A DNA stretch of 64,000 bases. Origin: Bacillus zhangzhouensis. GTDB lineage: Bacteria; Bacillota; Bacilli; Bacillales; Bacillaceae. Made by a program: the position numbers and the translations under genes. Positions within the stretch are counted from its first letter, which is position 1, and the number at the start of each line of letters is the position of its first letter. Positions 32,604-42,324 of the stretch are shown here, piece by piece. The stretch is taken from positions 2,717,528 to 2,781,527 of the forward strand of contig CP099514.1 in the NCBI GenBank assembly GCA_025809375.1, read 5' to 3'. The notes below the pieces were generated by a model. That model worked only from the letters and a program-made list of their open reading frames with translations, did not search any database and was not told where the DNA came from.

Positions 32604-32819
32604 GTGTCTGAACTTTTTTCCGTTCCATACTTTGTCGACAACTTGAAACAGCACATCGCCATGAATCAAAACGAAGACAAGGTTCATGCCATGAATGCCT
32701 ATTACCGCTCAGTGGTGTCAACACTTGTTCAAGACCAACTGACCAAAAATGCGGTTGTATTGAAGCGAATTCAGCATCTTGATGAAGCTTATCAAAAGGT
32801 GAAAAAAGAAAGCGAATGA
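32604..32819 (+). CDS. yvfG: Conserved small protein YvfG
   Basis: This 71-residue soluble helical protein is nearly identical to what I recall of B. subtilis YvfG (SELFSVPYF...; VVSTLVQDQLTKNAVVLKRI). Its function is unknown, although a structure from structural genomics shows a helical dimer. The start is GTG at 32604 with AGGAGTGATTTCC before it; a longer ATG frame lacks a ribosome site. In B. subtilis it also lies between sigL and the eps operon, which marks the expected location of epsO. Confidence 0.88.
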   Translation: MSELFSVPYFVDNLKQHIAMNQNEDKVHAMNAYYRSVVSTLVQDQLTKNAVVLKRIQHLDEAYQKVKKESE

Positions 32820-32828
32820 ACGAAAAAG

Positions 32829-32861
32829 AACCCCCTTTGTCAAAATGGCAAAGGGGGTTTA
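32829..32861. terminator. Terminator after yvfG
   Basis: AACCCCCTTTG (32829-32839) and CAAAGGGGGTT (32849-32859) form an 11-bp stem ending in TTT. On the minus strand it is followed by CTTTTTC, so it could also stop transcription arriving from eps. Confidence 0.75.
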
Positions 32862-32904
32862 TGCTTTGGCAATTCCTTTAAGCTGAGGCATTGATAAAAT
32901 GAAG

Positions 32905-33060
32905 ATTTACCAAACCGGTCTGCCAATCGTTCGTGACAAAGGATGATCTGCACGATAGACATCCTGACCTTCAAAAAGAACCTGTCCAGCTCTTGGTTTC
33001 TCTAAACCAAGTATGATGCGGCCAAGTGTACTTTTCCCTGCACGCTTTGTCCCAGCAGCC
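32905..33060 (-). pseudogene. Fragment of an oligopeptide/nickel-type ABC ATPase
   Basis: The minus-strand frame reads a Walker A remnant (RAGKSTLGRIILGLEKPRAG) followed by QVLFEGQDVYRADHPLSR, typical of DppF/OppF/NikE ATPases just after the P-loop. No start, signature motif, Walker B or rest of the domain follows. The first half of the P-loop (normally GESGSGKS) has decayed to AAGTKRAGKS. Only about 50 codons remain. It is not a copy of the NikE-type ATPase at 52966-53736, since the sequences after the P-loop differ. It lies where B. subtilis has epsO. Confidence 0.8.
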
Positions 33061-33175
33061 TATGGCAGATGCCTTTTTCAATATTTAAAAGGAGGAAGGA
33101 AGCCCTTGTCAATATCATATTTGTTCCGATTTATTTCATATTTTGAGGAATTTGATAGAAAGAGAGGAAGGCTGC

Positions 33176-34354
33176 TTACGAATGAGCAGCCTGTGAAGAG
33201 GTAAATGTTTTTTTTCGCAGCATGTCATGGAGTATATGGATAATACGCTCCTGTTCTGCATCTGTCATGCTTGTTCCAGAAGGAAGACAAAGCCCCCTCT
33301 CAAATAACAGCTCAGATACAGGAATCCCTTTTTCCGCAGTATAAAAAGGGCAATGATGAAAGAGCGGCTGCTGGTGCAGCGGCTTCCATACATGCCTTGC
33401 TTCGATTTGTTCTTTTTCTAAAGCACCAATGATATCTGCTGGAGACAATGGTTTATCACGATCAATGGTCAATGCCGTCAGCCAGCGGTTGGATTTCGTT
33501 TCTTGATATTCTGGCATCAAATGAAGACCCTCTGTTTTTGAAAAAGCGTCCTGATAACGCTGGAAAATGCGGCGCTTTTGTTCAACACGCTCATCCAGTA
33601 CTCCCATTTGAGCAATTCCGACACCTGCTAAGAGGTTGCTCATGCGATAGTTGTGTCCCATCTCTTGATGCTCATAGTGCATGGCTTGTTCTCTGGCCTG
33701 TGAAGCAAGAAAGCGGCAGCGTTCAATCGCAGCTTCATCATCACTCACAAGCATTCCGCCCCCTGACGTTGTAATGATTTTATTTCCATTAAAAGAATAG
33801 ACACCGAACCTGCCGATTGAGCCGCTTTTTCTTCCTTTATACAGCGCGCCTAACGATTCAGCCGCATCCTCAATGACGGGTACATCATATGCTTCACACA
33901 GAGTCATGATCTCGTCCATTTTTGCACTTTGCCCATATAAATGGACGACAATGACCGCGCGGGGTTTTTTCCCAAGACGTTTTGATTCAATAAAGGCTTT
34001 CTCTAAAGCGAGCGGGCACATATTCCATGTCTCCCTTTCAGAATCAATAAAAACGGGCACTGCTTGTTCGTATAAAATCGGATTTGCCGTTGCAACAAAC
34101 GTAAGGGTGGAACAAAAGACAATGTCTCCTTTTTGCACACCTATCAGCTTTAAAGCAAGATGAATCGCTGCTGTTCCTGAGGATAAAGCCGCTCCTGTCT
34201 TCACTCCTGCATAGTCCGCCACTGTCTGCTCAAATTCATTCACAAGCGGCCCAAGCGGCGCAATCCAGTTGCTCTTGAAGGCTTCCTCTATTTTGAGATA
34301 CTCTTTTCCGCTCATATGCGGAGGAGATAAGTAAATTCGCTTCCTTTCTTTCAT
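33176..34354 (-). CDS. epsN: EpsN-type sugar aminotransferase
   Basis: This 392-residue DegT/DnrJ/EryC1 aminotransferase uses PLP to aminate a UDP-4-keto-sugar, probably for the N-acetylated sugar of the biofilm exopolysaccharide. The PLP lysine lies in YSFNGNKIITTSGGG, and other conserved patches are ALSSGTAAIHLAL and PVIEDAAESLGA. ATG 34354 overlaps the epsM stop codon (TGATG). It probably acts after the EpsC dehydratase and before the EpsM acetyltransferase. It is the last gene of the eps operon here. Confidence 0.92.
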   Translation of the reverse strand: MKERKRIYLSPPHMSGKEYLKIEEAFKSNWIAPLGPLVNEFEQTVADYAGVKTGAALSSGTAAIHLALKLIGVQKGDIVFCSTLTFVATANPILYEQAVPVFIDSERETWNMCPLALEKAFIESKRLGKKPRAVIVVHLYGQSAKMDEIMTLCEAYDVPVIEDAAESLGALYKGRKSGSIGRFGVYSFNGNKIITTSGGGMLVSDDEAAIERCRFLASQAREQAMHYEHQEMGHNYRMSNLLAGVGIAQMGVLDERVEQKRRIFQRYQDAFSKTEGLHLMPEYQETKSNRWLTALTIDRDKPLSPADIIGALEKEQIEARHVWKPLHQQPLFHHCPFYTAEKGIPVSELLFERGLCLPSGTSMTDAEQERIIHILHDMLRKKTFTSSQAAHS

Positions 34355-34992
34355 CAATTTCCACCTTCTTTCCGATCTTTGATTTCCATTGCAGGAATTC
34401 CTACAGCGATCTTCTGATCATGTATATCTCTTGTCACTGCCGCTCCAGCGCCAATGACCGTCCATCTTCCAATCGTTGTACCCGGTGTCACCACAGCACC
34501 TGCCCCAATATGGGCACCCTCCCGCACGGAAACACCGCCAGTCAAAACCGCGCCTGGTGACAGGTGCACAAACGATTCGAGTATGCAGTCATGCTCCACG
34601 ATAGACCCTGTATTCATGATCGTATGCTCACCGATGGCTGCATCTGCTTGAACCACTGCCCTTGCCATCACGACAGTCCCCCTTCCAATGACAGCTGACG
34701 GACTCATGACCGCCTCTGGGTGAATGAGTGTGGCATATGCTGTGTCTTCAAATGAGAGGCGTTCCTTCATAAGCTGCCTGATCTCATTTTGTCCAATCGC
34801 AATCAACCATTTCATATGAGGCATTGTCTCTCTGAGCTGCTCACTCATGGAGATCGGTCCATACAAAATCCCGCTTTGAGTGACCGTCTCTTTAAATTGA
34901 TCATCTAACACCGCACATAATGTGCAATCGGAATGTTCAAAAATGAGATCTTGGATGACTTTGCTATGTCCGCCGGCCCCAATTAATCCAAT
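34354..34992 (-). CDS. epsM: EpsM-type sugar O/N-acetyltransferase
   Basis: This ~212-residue PglD-like acetyltransferase has an N-terminal nucleotide-sugar-binding part (LIGAGGHSKVIQDLI) and a C-terminal left-handed hexapeptide-repeat helix (IGRGTVVMARAVVQADAAIG...). The start is odd. TAAGGAG lies 6 nt before an ATT codon (34990-34992), which yields a protein beginning at the GLIGAGG Rossmann strand, as expected for EpsM. The nearest upstream ATG (35040) adds 16 residues, lies inside epsL and has a poor ribosome site. It acetylates the amino sugar made by EpsC and EpsN. Confidence 0.88.
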   Translation of the reverse strand: MGLIGAGGHSKVIQDLIFEHSDCTLCAVLDDQFKETVTQSGILYGPISMSEQLRETMPHMKWLIAIGQNEIRQLMKERLSFEDTAYATLIHPEAVMSPSAVIGRGTVVMARAVVQADAAIGEHTIMNTGSIVEHDCILESFVHLSPGAVLTGGVSVREGAHIGAGAVVTPGTTIGRWTVIGAGAAVTRDIHDQKIAVGIPAMEIKDRKEGGN

Positions 34993-35002
34993 GGTTTGCT
35001 CC

Positions 35003-35599
35003 TTACATATCGGTTCCTTTAAATTTTTCAGCTGTGGCATGATCCGGCTGCTGCACCCCCTCTGTTTTCATGACTTTCAGCAAGGTCATCCATAGAATTT
35101 TCATATCAAGCCAAAACGATTGATGCTCGACATACCAAAGGTCATAGGTGAATTTCTCCTCCCAGGAAAGCGTGTTTCGGCCGTTCACCTGTGCCCATCC
35201 TGTTATGCCGGGCTTCACAAGATGACGCCTTGCTTGTTCTTCTGTATACATAGGCAAATACTCCATCAAAAGCGGTCTTGGCCCGACGAGACTAAGATCT
35301 CCTTTGAGTACATTGACAAGCTGCGGCAGTTCATCAAGACTAAGCTTTCGAATCAAGGCGCCGGTTTTTGTTAATCGGAGATGATCTGGCAGCAGCACCC
35401 CATGTTCGTCGCGTTCATCGGTCATCGTCCGAAATTTATATAGCATAAAAGGCCGTCCATACAGACCAGGTCGCTTCTGCCGAAACACCACAGGCGTTCC
35501 AATTTTCCATCTAATCAGTCCATAGATGAGAAGAAAAAGAAGACTGCCTGCAATGAGCAGCGTCAATGCCACCGTCACATCTATCATTCTTTTCATCAT
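35003..35599 (-). CDS. epsL: Undecaprenyl-phosphate sugar phosphotransferase EpsL
   Basis: This 198-residue bacterial sugar transferase (WbaP/PglC small type) has one N-terminal membrane helix and the core signature FRQKRPGLYGRPF, KLSLDELPQLVNVLKGDLS and VGPRPLL. It moves the first sugar phosphate onto undecaprenyl phosphate to start the exopolysaccharide repeat unit on the inner face of the membrane. AAGGAGATGCA precedes the ATG. Its stop codon overlaps the ribosome site of epsM. Confidence 0.94.
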   Translation of the reverse strand: MMKRMIDVTVALTLLIAGSLLFLLIYGLIRWKIGTPVVFRQKRPGLYGRPFMLYKFRTMTDERDEHGVLLPDHLRLTKTGALIRKLSLDELPQLVNVLKGDLSLVGPRPLLMEYLPMYTEEQARRHLVKPGITGWAQVNGRNTLSWEEKFTYDLWYVEHQSFWLDMKILWMTLLKVMKTEGVQQPDHATAEKFKGTDM

Positions 35600-35616
35600 T
35601 GCATCTCCTTTTCACA

Positions 35617-37131
35617 TTAGCGGGAGACAGCATGTTTTACCTTACGCATCAGCTGCATCCGCTCTCGTTTCGTTCCTGCAAACAGATACAAGTAGCCCAT
35701 ATAGAGAATGAAACAAAGCCCGCCAATACAAAACAGCTCCCACCATGAAGTCACGTTATACACTGCCTGAATTCCTGCGCAGATGCCCCAAATGAATAGC
35801 GCTCCTGCAAGTGGAACCAGCGTATGTTTGTAAAAGATGGTGCGTTTCTGATTCGTGATGCTAGCCGTATAAAATGGCAGAAACACGATATTTTTGATCA
35901 ATAAAACCATTGCTCCTGCTGATGCAATGCCATATAAACCAAACTGCAGCATATGAGTCAATCCATAGGCAAAAAGCACATTAGAGACACCTAATATAAG
36001 GGTGACAACCGCAGGAACTTTCAATCGATTAAACACGGTCGGCACATATGTGAGCGGTAAAAACATCAAGGTCAAACATAAATAAGCCGAATGAATCATG
36101 AGAAGCCATTTCATCTCCTCAAAAGCAGGCCCAAGCCATAGAAGCATGAGCGGACCAGCGAGACCTCCTAGAAGCGCGGCTGGGAACGCAACAAATAAGC
36201 CGCTCCACTTAATGGCGCTTGCAGCATATTGGATGAGTCCCTCTTTGTCCTGATTCGAATAAAATGTCGTAATCGTTGGTGAAAACACAACCGCCAGTGT
36301 CCCTGCCAGTGTGCGTAATAATAATGGGAACTGTAAAATCGCCGCATACTGGCCCGTCGCTTCCGCTCCAATGAGCAAGTTGGTCATCAATAAATCAATT
36401 TGTAAAAACAACAAAATCCCCATTTGCTCAAATGAATGCCAGACCCCTGATCGAACAAGAGTGAGACTAGACGATAATGAGACATGCCGCCACTTAAATG
36501 AAAACCAAGGGATGAGTTTCTTAAAATAATAGATACCTATTCCCATAGCCGCTAAGCTTCCAATGACGGCCGCAAGCGGGATATGCCAAATGGCTGGTGC
36601 CGTCCATGTAAACAGGATAACAATTACCAGTGCCCTTAAAAACATTTGAATCGCCTGCCCAACACTTGATACATAGAGCTTATTCGCATAGAACGGTGCA
36701 GCACCAATGCCAGACATGACGAAATTGAGCATAAATAAAAGCCCCCCTAAAATAAAGGCGGCCTGTGTGTCTTTAGCGAGATGAACAGGCACATGAAGCC
36801 ACTCAACCAGCTGATGAGACACGAACAGACAAAGCAAAAAGAGACTGATAGATAGTAAAAACGAACTGACAAAATAGGATGCGAGATAGCGCTGTGCCTT
36901 CTCCATCTCTCCTTTATGAGCCGCCACAGAAAAAAAACGCACAACAACCGCACTTAACGAAGCGGTAATGACCGATAAATAGTTGATCATATTTTGCGTT
37001 AGATGGATTAAGCCGAATGCTTCCACTCCAAGCGTATGAACAATATAAGGTGTTAAACAAACAGACATGAGCATCATCAGGACAAACGTAATTAAGTTAG
37101 CACCGGTATTGTAAAGAAACGCTCGATTCAT
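35617..37131 (-). CDS. epsK: EpsK polysaccharide flippase (MATE/Wzx-like)
   Basis: This 504-residue membrane protein has 12-14 helices of the polysaccharide export (Wzx/MVF) type. B. subtilis EpsK is 505 residues. It is expected to flip the lipid-linked repeat unit across the membrane. The N-terminus (MNRAFLYNTGANLITFVLMM) starts at once with a helix. It lies directly after epsI here, whereas B. subtilis has epsJ between them. Confidence 0.92.
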   Translation of the reverse strand: MNRAFLYNTGANLITFVLMMLMSVCLTPYIVHTLGVEAFGLIHLTQNMINYLSVITASLSAVVVRFFSVAAHKGEMEKAQRYLASYFVSSFLLSISLFLLCLFVSHQLVEWLHVPVHLAKDTQAAFILGGLLFMLNFVMSGIGAAPFYANKLYVSSVGQAIQMFLRALVIVILFTWTAPAIWHIPLAAVIGSLAAMGIGIYYFKKLIPWFSFKWRHVSLSSSLTLVRSGVWHSFEQMGILLFLQIDLLMTNLLIGAEATGQYAAILQFPLLLRTLAGTLAVVFSPTITTFYSNQDKEGLIQYAASAIKWSGLFVAFPAALLGGLAGPLMLLWLGPAFEEMKWLLMIHSAYLCLTLMFLPLTYVPTVFNRLKVPAVVTLILGVSNVLFAYGLTHMLQFGLYGIASAGAMVLLIKNIVFLPFYTASITNQKRTIFYKHTLVPLAGALFIWGICAGIQAVYNVTSWWELFCIGGLCFILYMGYLYLFAGTKRERMQLMRKVKHAVSR

Positions 37132-37159
37132 TGTGCTTTCACGCAGCGTTTAAGAGCCA

Positions 37160-38182
37160 TCATCCAGCTTCCTCTCCCTTTTGACTGCTTGTTTTCATCA
37201 GTTGATGAACAGCCTCTTTCACAGCGGCCTCATTTGGTTCTTTTAAAAGGGTCATAAACGGAAGGTGAGCCACCCACTCATATCCCTCCATCACCTTATG
37301 ATCAAACGATCTCAGGACAACACACGGTGTATGAGTGATCGCACAAAAGATCATGCCATGCAGACGATCTGTCACGACGACCTGCGCTTGTTTTAACTCC
37401 GTCCACAAGGCCGTTAAAGCCTCTAAACGAGTTGTTCGATCAACTCGTTTGCCAATTGTCGTTGTGATCAAACCGACTTGATCATATGTCTCTTGGATAT
37501 TCTGCTGCAGCTGCTGGCGCTCCTCCTTTGTGAGATATGCTTCTTGATCCTCACGCAGACAAAGCAAAACCCCTTCACGTGTTTCATCCTTTGATGATTC
37601 CTCTAATGACAACACCATATCAGGCTGTTTCCACACATCTTGTTCAGGAAAATGCTGCTTCATCCATTCATAGGTTGTTTGATCTCTTGCCATGAGGAGC
37701 AGTCTTGGGTGCTCTTTATACGTTTGAATGGCGCGTCGTTCCTCCCTTTTTCCTCTCTTTGTTTCTGTAAAATGAACAGTGGCAGGCAGCTGGATTATGG
37801 GATAGGACTTGAAGGTGTTGATGATAAATTGTCTTGTCCATTCTTCGTACCGGTATAAATCTCCCATATTGCCCCCACCGATGATACAGACGATGTCTTC
37901 TGGGTGCCGGATGCGCTTTAGCGGACGAGCGAGGCGATAAATCTCTTTCATGTCCACTTCCATAATGTCATAGGCTGGAAAGTGTTTCTTTAAAAAACAA
38001 TAACTCGCATAGGCAATTGCATGATCCCCTAAATTATCATGGCCCGGCAGCAGCGTGAGAATGATTTTCTTCTGATGACTCAGCTCTGGCAGACTCTGGC
38101 GGCTCAGTCTATACTCAAGCGGATATTTGATCTTTAAGAGCAGCCACTCTGCGGCGTTCGCCTTCAATTGCTGTAATGTCAA
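37160..38182 (-). CDS. epsI: EpsI-type polysaccharide pyruvyl transferase
   Basis: This ~340-residue pyruvyl transferase (PS_pyruv_trans family) adds pyruvate ketals from phosphoenolpyruvate to the exopolysaccharide. Family patches include LPGHDNLGDHAIAYASY, CIIGGGNMGDLYRYEEWTRQ and VVTDRLHGMIFCAI. I start at TTG 38182 because AGGGGTG lies 6 nt before it and the resulting TLQQLKANAAEWLL aligns with the EpsI start in B. subtilis. An ATG two codons earlier touches the ribosome site. It is shorter than the 358 residues of B. subtilis, missing the C-terminal end. Confidence 0.9.
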   Translation of the reverse strand: MTLQQLKANAAEWLLLKIKYPLEYRLSRQSLPELSHQKKIILTLLPGHDNLGDHAIAYASYCFLKKHFPAYDIMEVDMKEIYRLARPLKRIRHPEDIVCIIGGGNMGDLYRYEEWTRQFIINTFKSYPIIQLPATVHFTETKRGKREERRAIQTYKEHPRLLLMARDQTTYEWMKQHFPEQDVWKQPDMVLSLEESSKDETREGVLLCLREDQEAYLTKEERQQLQQNIQETYDQVGLITTTIGKRVDRTTRLEALTALWTELKQAQVVVTDRLHGMIFCAITHTPCVVLRSFDHKVMEGYEWVAHLPFMTLLKEPNEAAVKEAVHQLMKTSSQKGEEAG

Positions 38183-38193
38183 TCCCATCACCC

Positions 38194-39216
38194 CTATTTC
38201 CTTGTCTGATATTCGATCCATTTTTGATAGGTTGAAGCCGCGGCAGAAAGCAGATAAATCAATCGGCACTTCGCAAGAAATAACATCATTCGCTTTCGAA
38301 CTGTGAGCTTCGATGGTTCCACTTGTTTGACGGCATGCTGGAAAGCATCGTGTGTCACCATTTCCCGCATGTGATCAATCTTTTTCTGAATAGAAAGAGC
38401 ATTTTGACTCTTCCATTCGTTGAGCATACAATGAAGCGTATGATTGACGATAAAAAAATCGAATGCTTTCTCATACAGAGAGATGTCATCATGCTCTTTT
38501 AAAAATGAGCGCTGCGCATGATAAAAGGTCAGTCCATGATGGAAATAATGCTTCTGATACCGCTGTACAATAGATGACAGATGAACCCTGTAGTAATAAA
38601 GGGGCTCATGAACAAAAGCAATGCTGCGTGATAAAGAAAAACAGCGCATCGTCACATATTGATCTTCAATATTCTCAAGCTCTCCCCGCAGCGGAAATCG
38701 AATGTGATGTTCTTCCATAAAGGCACGCCGATACAGCTTATTCCATGAGAATCCAGTCAAGTCTCCGTGTAATAATGCTTTGATTAAATTCGTTTTTTCG
38801 GCTGACCGCTTGTCTAACAGCGTTGTTGATATCGTTCGCTTGGACTGTTCAAATTGAATCCAATACTCACTGACAACAAGATCTGCCCCGGTCATTTCGG
38901 CTTTTTCGTACATGGCTTCACAGTAATGAGGAGCGAGAGTATCATCTGAATCCACAAAGGCGAGGTACGTCCCTTTCGCTTCCTCGATCCCCCTGTTTCT
39001 TACAGCGCCTAACCCTTGATTGGATTGATGAATCACCCGGAAACGCTCATCACGCTCAGCAAACGTTTCAAGCCATTCTCCGCTGTGATCAGTCGATCCA
39101 TCATTGATCAGAATGACTTCTATATCGGAAAAGCTTTGGTCTGCGATTGATTGAAGACATTGCTCCACATATTGACTCGTATTGTAAACTGCGACCAATA
39201 GACTGATAGCTGGCAT
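38194..39216 (-). CDS. epsH: EpsH-position glycosyltransferase (GT2)
   Basis: This ~340-residue GT-A fold glycosyltransferase of family 2 has the N-terminal ISLLVAVYNTSQYVEQCLQS nucleotide-binding segment, INDGSTDHS and the metal-binding FVDSDDT. It transfers a sugar to the lipid-linked exopolysaccharide intermediate at the inner membrane face. ATG 39216 is preceded by AAAGGTGGGG. The name EpsH is by position, between epsG and epsI. The B. subtilis paralogue EpsJ is of similar size, so an EpsJ origin cannot be excluded. Confidence 0.82.
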   Translation of the reverse strand: MPAISLLVAVYNTSQYVEQCLQSIADQSFSDIEVILINDGSTDHSGEWLETFAERDERFRVIHQSNQGLGAVRNRGIEEAKGTYLAFVDSDDTLAPHYCEAMYEKAEMTGADLVVSEYWIQFEQSKRTISTTLLDKRSAEKTNLIKALLHGDLTGFSWNKLYRRAFMEEHHIRFPLRGELENIEDQYVTMRCFSLSRSIAFVHEPLYYYRVHLSSIVQRYQKHYFHHGLTFYHAQRSFLKEHDDISLYEKAFDFFIVNHTLHCMLNEWKSQNALSIQKKIDHMREMVTHDAFQHAVKQVEPSKLTVRKRMMLFLAKCRLIYLLSAAASTYQKWIEYQTRK

Positions 39217-39243
39217 TACAGCATGCCCCACCTTTCTTCAAAT

Positions 39244-40347
39244 CTACTTTGTAAATATCGTTCTATACGGCAACACTGAAGAATCGAACGGCATCAGCAT
39301 GATGCTGTACAGAATATAGCAAACAGCCATCCCTACATACATAAACACATTAGACCGCTGATCAAAAATGCGTGTGAAATATGGCAGTAAAATGAGCTGA
39401 TATAAGCCAAAATAAATATGAAATCTTGCATAAATGACATCCTTAGTCGCAAGGATGCCAAACAAGAGACCCAGCAAACAAAAATTTACAATGTAATCAC
39501 TCTCAGGCGTCAGCTCACGAAGTCGTTTTCGATAAAAGAAAGCAAGCAGGAGCGGCAAAATCAAGACACCGATTTTTGTCACATTCATCCCATTCGTATT
39601 CGTTGTGAGCCATTCCTCGTAATGACCATATGAACTGCCTTGCAGCATCACGACAAACACCGAGACAAAACGGTCATAAAGAGCGGTTAAGCCTAAAAAC
39701 ACCAGGCATAAGACCAGCATCATCCAAGACCAAGCCCTTGTTCTCACAATAAAATACACAGGAATCATGATGAGAGCCGATGAATGAAATAATGAACATA
39801 CAAGGACGAGCGGAAAATACAATTTCCACTGGCCATTGATCACCAACCGGATGGCACAAAAAAGAATCGCTGCCACCATATACTGGCGCATGCCATTAAA
39901 CGACGCATAATAATGAAAGGTACCAAGAAAAAGCAGCATACTCAGCTCAAATGGACGGCCATATTGAATAAGCGTTTTCATGATAAAAAAATAAGTAATG
40001 GCCCCGACTGAGATATACATGATTTGCGGATTATGAGACAGTTGATTAAGCATCCATAAAATAAACGTAAACCCTGGATCGGTTGCGGCCTTATCCACAC
40101 CGAATCCGAATATATGCCAAGGCCTTTCATAGTTGATGGAGAACTCATACATCTGTCCATATGTGACAAAATCAGTTCCTACTTTATATCGAATACCAGC
40201 TACGACACAAAGAAACAAAAACGGAAAAAACACTAGAAGCTTGTTAGGCCGCCATCCGCTTTGAATGGTATCATCACGCCTGCCGTAAAAGGCGGCAAAG
40301 CTCGACCATAAATAGACCATGATCATGTTTACCAAATAAACCGCCAT
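39244..40347 (-). CDS. epsG: EpsG-type exopolysaccharide polymerase
   Basis: This 367-residue membrane protein with about ten helices is the same length as B. subtilis EpsG. The family signature [18 protein letters not shown] lies near residue 50, and [19 protein letters not shown] in the middle. It is believed to be the Wzy-like polymerase that joins repeat units outside the membrane. It starts at ATG 40347 with GGAAGGGCAG upstream. Confidence 0.92.
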   Translation of the reverse strand: MAVYLVNMIMVYLWSSFAAFYGRRDDTIQSGWRPNKLLVFFPFLFLCVVAGIRYKVGTDFVTYGQMYEFSINYERPWHIFGFGVDKAATDPGFTFILWMLNQLSHNPQIMYISVGAITYFFIMKTLIQYGRPFELSMLLFLGTFHYYASFNGMRQYMVAAILFCAIRLVINGQWKLYFPLVLVCSLFHSSALIMIPVYFIVRTRAWSWMMLVLCLVFLGLTALYDRFVSVFVVMLQGSSYGHYEEWLTTNTNGMNVTKIGVLILPLLLAFFYRKRLRELTPESDYIVNFCLLGLLFGILATKDVIYARFHIYFGLYQLILLPYFTRIFDQRSNVFMYVGMAVCYILYSIMLMPFDSSVLPYRTIFTK

Positions 40348-40361
40348 CTGCCCTTCCTTTC

Positions 40362-41492
40362 TTACAATCCATATATATTCATCACACGTGTAATATTCTG
40401 TTTCACATCAAATCCTCTTTGTTCAAGCTGAGAGGTAATGGTCTCTTGAAGAGGAGGTTCTGCACGATACGCTTCAAGCACCGCCTTCATCCATTCATGC
40501 GCGGAATCTCGCAGTGACATCCTTTTCACAAGTCCGCAGCCTACATCTACTTCCTCTGTAATATGATCTGAAATTACACAAGGCAGACCAGACGCCTGTG
40601 CTTCCACTAATACAAGCGGAAGACCTTCAAACAAGGAAGGCATCACAAATACATCAAATGCTTTCATATACTGTGGAACGTCTGATACGACGCCTGTAAA
40701 GACAATGTCCTCCATCAAGCCTGCCTTCTCCGCATACGACTCGACTACTTGCTTCAGCGGACCATCTCCTACGAGGACAAGCTGAAATGAAACCCCTTGC
40801 TTCTTTAAGGTCTGTGCCAGCTCCATAAAAAAAACATGATTTTTTTGCTCATGGAACCGCCCAATATGACCGATGACCATGTTTTTTTCGCGAAGATGGA
40901 GCTGCTTTTTCATCTCTGCCTTTTCGTCTCGATCAGGCTGAAAAAAAAGGGATACATCAATCCCGTTCGGGAGCACCTCAACTTGCCCATTCTGCATTTT
41001 TTTCTGTCCAAATAAAAAGACACCGGCATCCTCTCCGCATGCAACAAGCTGTGTAGAGAACGCAAAAATTAGCTGGCGAAACCCTTTGAGCATCATATGA
41101 TCCAGCCAGTTTGGCGACTGCTTCCACGCTGTATTATGCGAATGGCAAATGCGCACCTTCACACCCGCTAGTGTTGCAGCAAGTGCGGAAAAGCCTGTCT
41201 GAAAATCCGTATGTGCATGCACTGCCTGATAGGGTCCTGTTTGTCTAATTGTCTTTGTCAATGTTTTCACAAAAGCCACCGGAGAGGATGCCCCAATACT
41301 CGGGACATAAAAAATGCGTCCCCCAAGCCGGCGGATTTCCTCATCATAATCACAGACGTGCTGCCGGTGGGTAATGAAATCAAATTGAAGGACGTTCCTG
41401 TCGAGTGCACGATAGATGTTCATAATCATTGTTTCAGCTCCGCCGCGGTTCATCCCGCCTACAATATGAAGCACGCGCCTTGGCTCACTCAT
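40362..41492 (-). CDS. epsF: EpsF glycosyltransferase (GT4)
   Basis: This 376-residue GT-B fold glycosyltransferase begins [20 protein letters not shown]. Its donor-binding domain carries [14 protein letters not shown] and the ExxxE motif in [18 protein letters not shown]. It adds a sugar to the growing exopolysaccharide repeat unit in the cytosol. It overlaps epsE by 8 nt, consistent with coupled translation. The length is close to the 384 residues of B. subtilis EpsF. Confidence 0.92.
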   Translation of the reverse strand: MSEPRRVLHIVGGMNRGGAETMIMNIYRALDRNVLQFDFITHRQHVCDYDEEIRRLGGRIFYVPSIGASSPVAFVKTLTKTIRQTGPYQAVHAHTDFQTGFSALAATLAGVKVRICHSHNTAWKQSPNWLDHMMLKGFRQLIFAFSTQLVACGEDAGVFLFGQKKMQNGQVEVLPNGIDVSLFFQPDRDEKAEMKKQLHLREKNMVIGHIGRFHEQKNHVFFMELAQTLKKQGVSFQLVLVGDGPLKQVVESYAEKAGLMEDIVFTGVVSDVPQYMKAFDVFVMPSLFEGLPLVLVEAQASGLPCVISDHITEEVDVGCGLVKRMSLRDSAHEWMKAVLEAYRAEPPLQETITSQLEQRGFDVKQNITRVMNIYGL

Positions 41493-42324
41493 CCCGAACC
41501 GCCCTCCTCTTCAGCATAGACAACGCCAGCTTCCGGCGATGATAATACTTCATGATCTTCGGTGACAAGCAGGCACGGACCACCGGTTTTAGAGTAAATA
41601 AATAGGCAAACGGCGATAGCTTTAATACCCAGCATGCTTTCAAGACGAGCCAAGCATTATCCATCGAATATCGAAACTTTCGCCGCTGAAAGGCCGCTTC
41701 ATCCTCTCTCACAAGATATAACGGCTCTTGTAAATTAAAGCCTTTCCTCCCAGCAGCAAAAAAACGAATCCAAAGATCGATATCTTCCATCCGCCTTGTT
41801 GTTTTCACAGAGCGATATCCATGTAAAGCCTTGTAAGCAGAAGCCCTCATCATAATGGTCCCATGACAAAAAGGAGTTCCTCTTGCCATCACCTTCCGAT
41901 CAGGCTCTGAAACAAGTGCCCGCATCCCCTTTGTCCCCGATTCATCAAAAACCGTCATCGCCGTACCGACCACATCATATTCAGGATATGTATCGAGGAA
42001 ATGAACCTGTTTTTCTAAACGAACAGGCACCGATAAATCGTCGCCATCCTGCCTTGCAATCAACTCTCCCCTCGCTTCAGCCAGGCAGCGATTAAGGCTG
42101 GCAGCAAGCCTTTGATTTTGTTTATTGCGGATCAGGCGAATTCTTTCAGGATATCGTTTTGTATAAGACAGCACTTTCTCATAAGTGCCATCTGTTGATG
42201 CGTCATCACATATGATGAGCTCCCAGTTTTCATACGTTTGATGAAGAATGGATTCAATGCTTTCTTCTACTGTCTCTTGGCAATTGTAGACACCCATGAT
42301 AATAGACACCTTTGGTTTATGCAT
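41485..42324 (-). CDS. epsE: EpsE glycosyltransferase and probable flagellar clutch
   Basis: This 279-residue GT2 enzyme has SIIMGVYNCQETVEESIESI, CDDASTDGT, ARQDGDDLS and the MRRMEDIDLW-like segment (RRMEDIDLWIRFF). It is one residue longer than B. subtilis EpsE. In that species EpsE also binds the flagellar rotor FliG to stop rotation during biofilm formation. The catalytic Asp pair (DGDD) is kept. The clutch function is presumed from homology. It overlaps epsD by 8 nt and epsF by 8 nt. Confidence 0.93.
   Translation of the reverse strand: MHKPKVSIIMGVYNCQETVEESIESILHQTYENWELIICDDASTDGTYEKVLSYTKRYPERIRLIRNKQNQRLAASLNRCLAEARGELIARQDGDDLSVPVRLEKQVHFLDTYPEYDVVGTAMTVFDESGTKGMRALVSEPDRKVMARGTPFCHGTIMMRASAYKALHGYRSVKTTRRMEDIDLWIRFFAAGRKGFNLQEPLYLVREDEAAFQRRKFRYSMDNAWLVLKACWVLKLSPFAYLFTLKPVVRACLSPKIMKYYHRRKLALSMLKRRAVRDE

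Noticed and set aside
32605-33204. Short plus-strand frames around 33013-33204 with AAGGAGGAAGG nearby
   Set aside because: They overlap the epsN 3' end and the ABC ATPase fragment antisense, have no family resemblance and no terminator; treated as chance.
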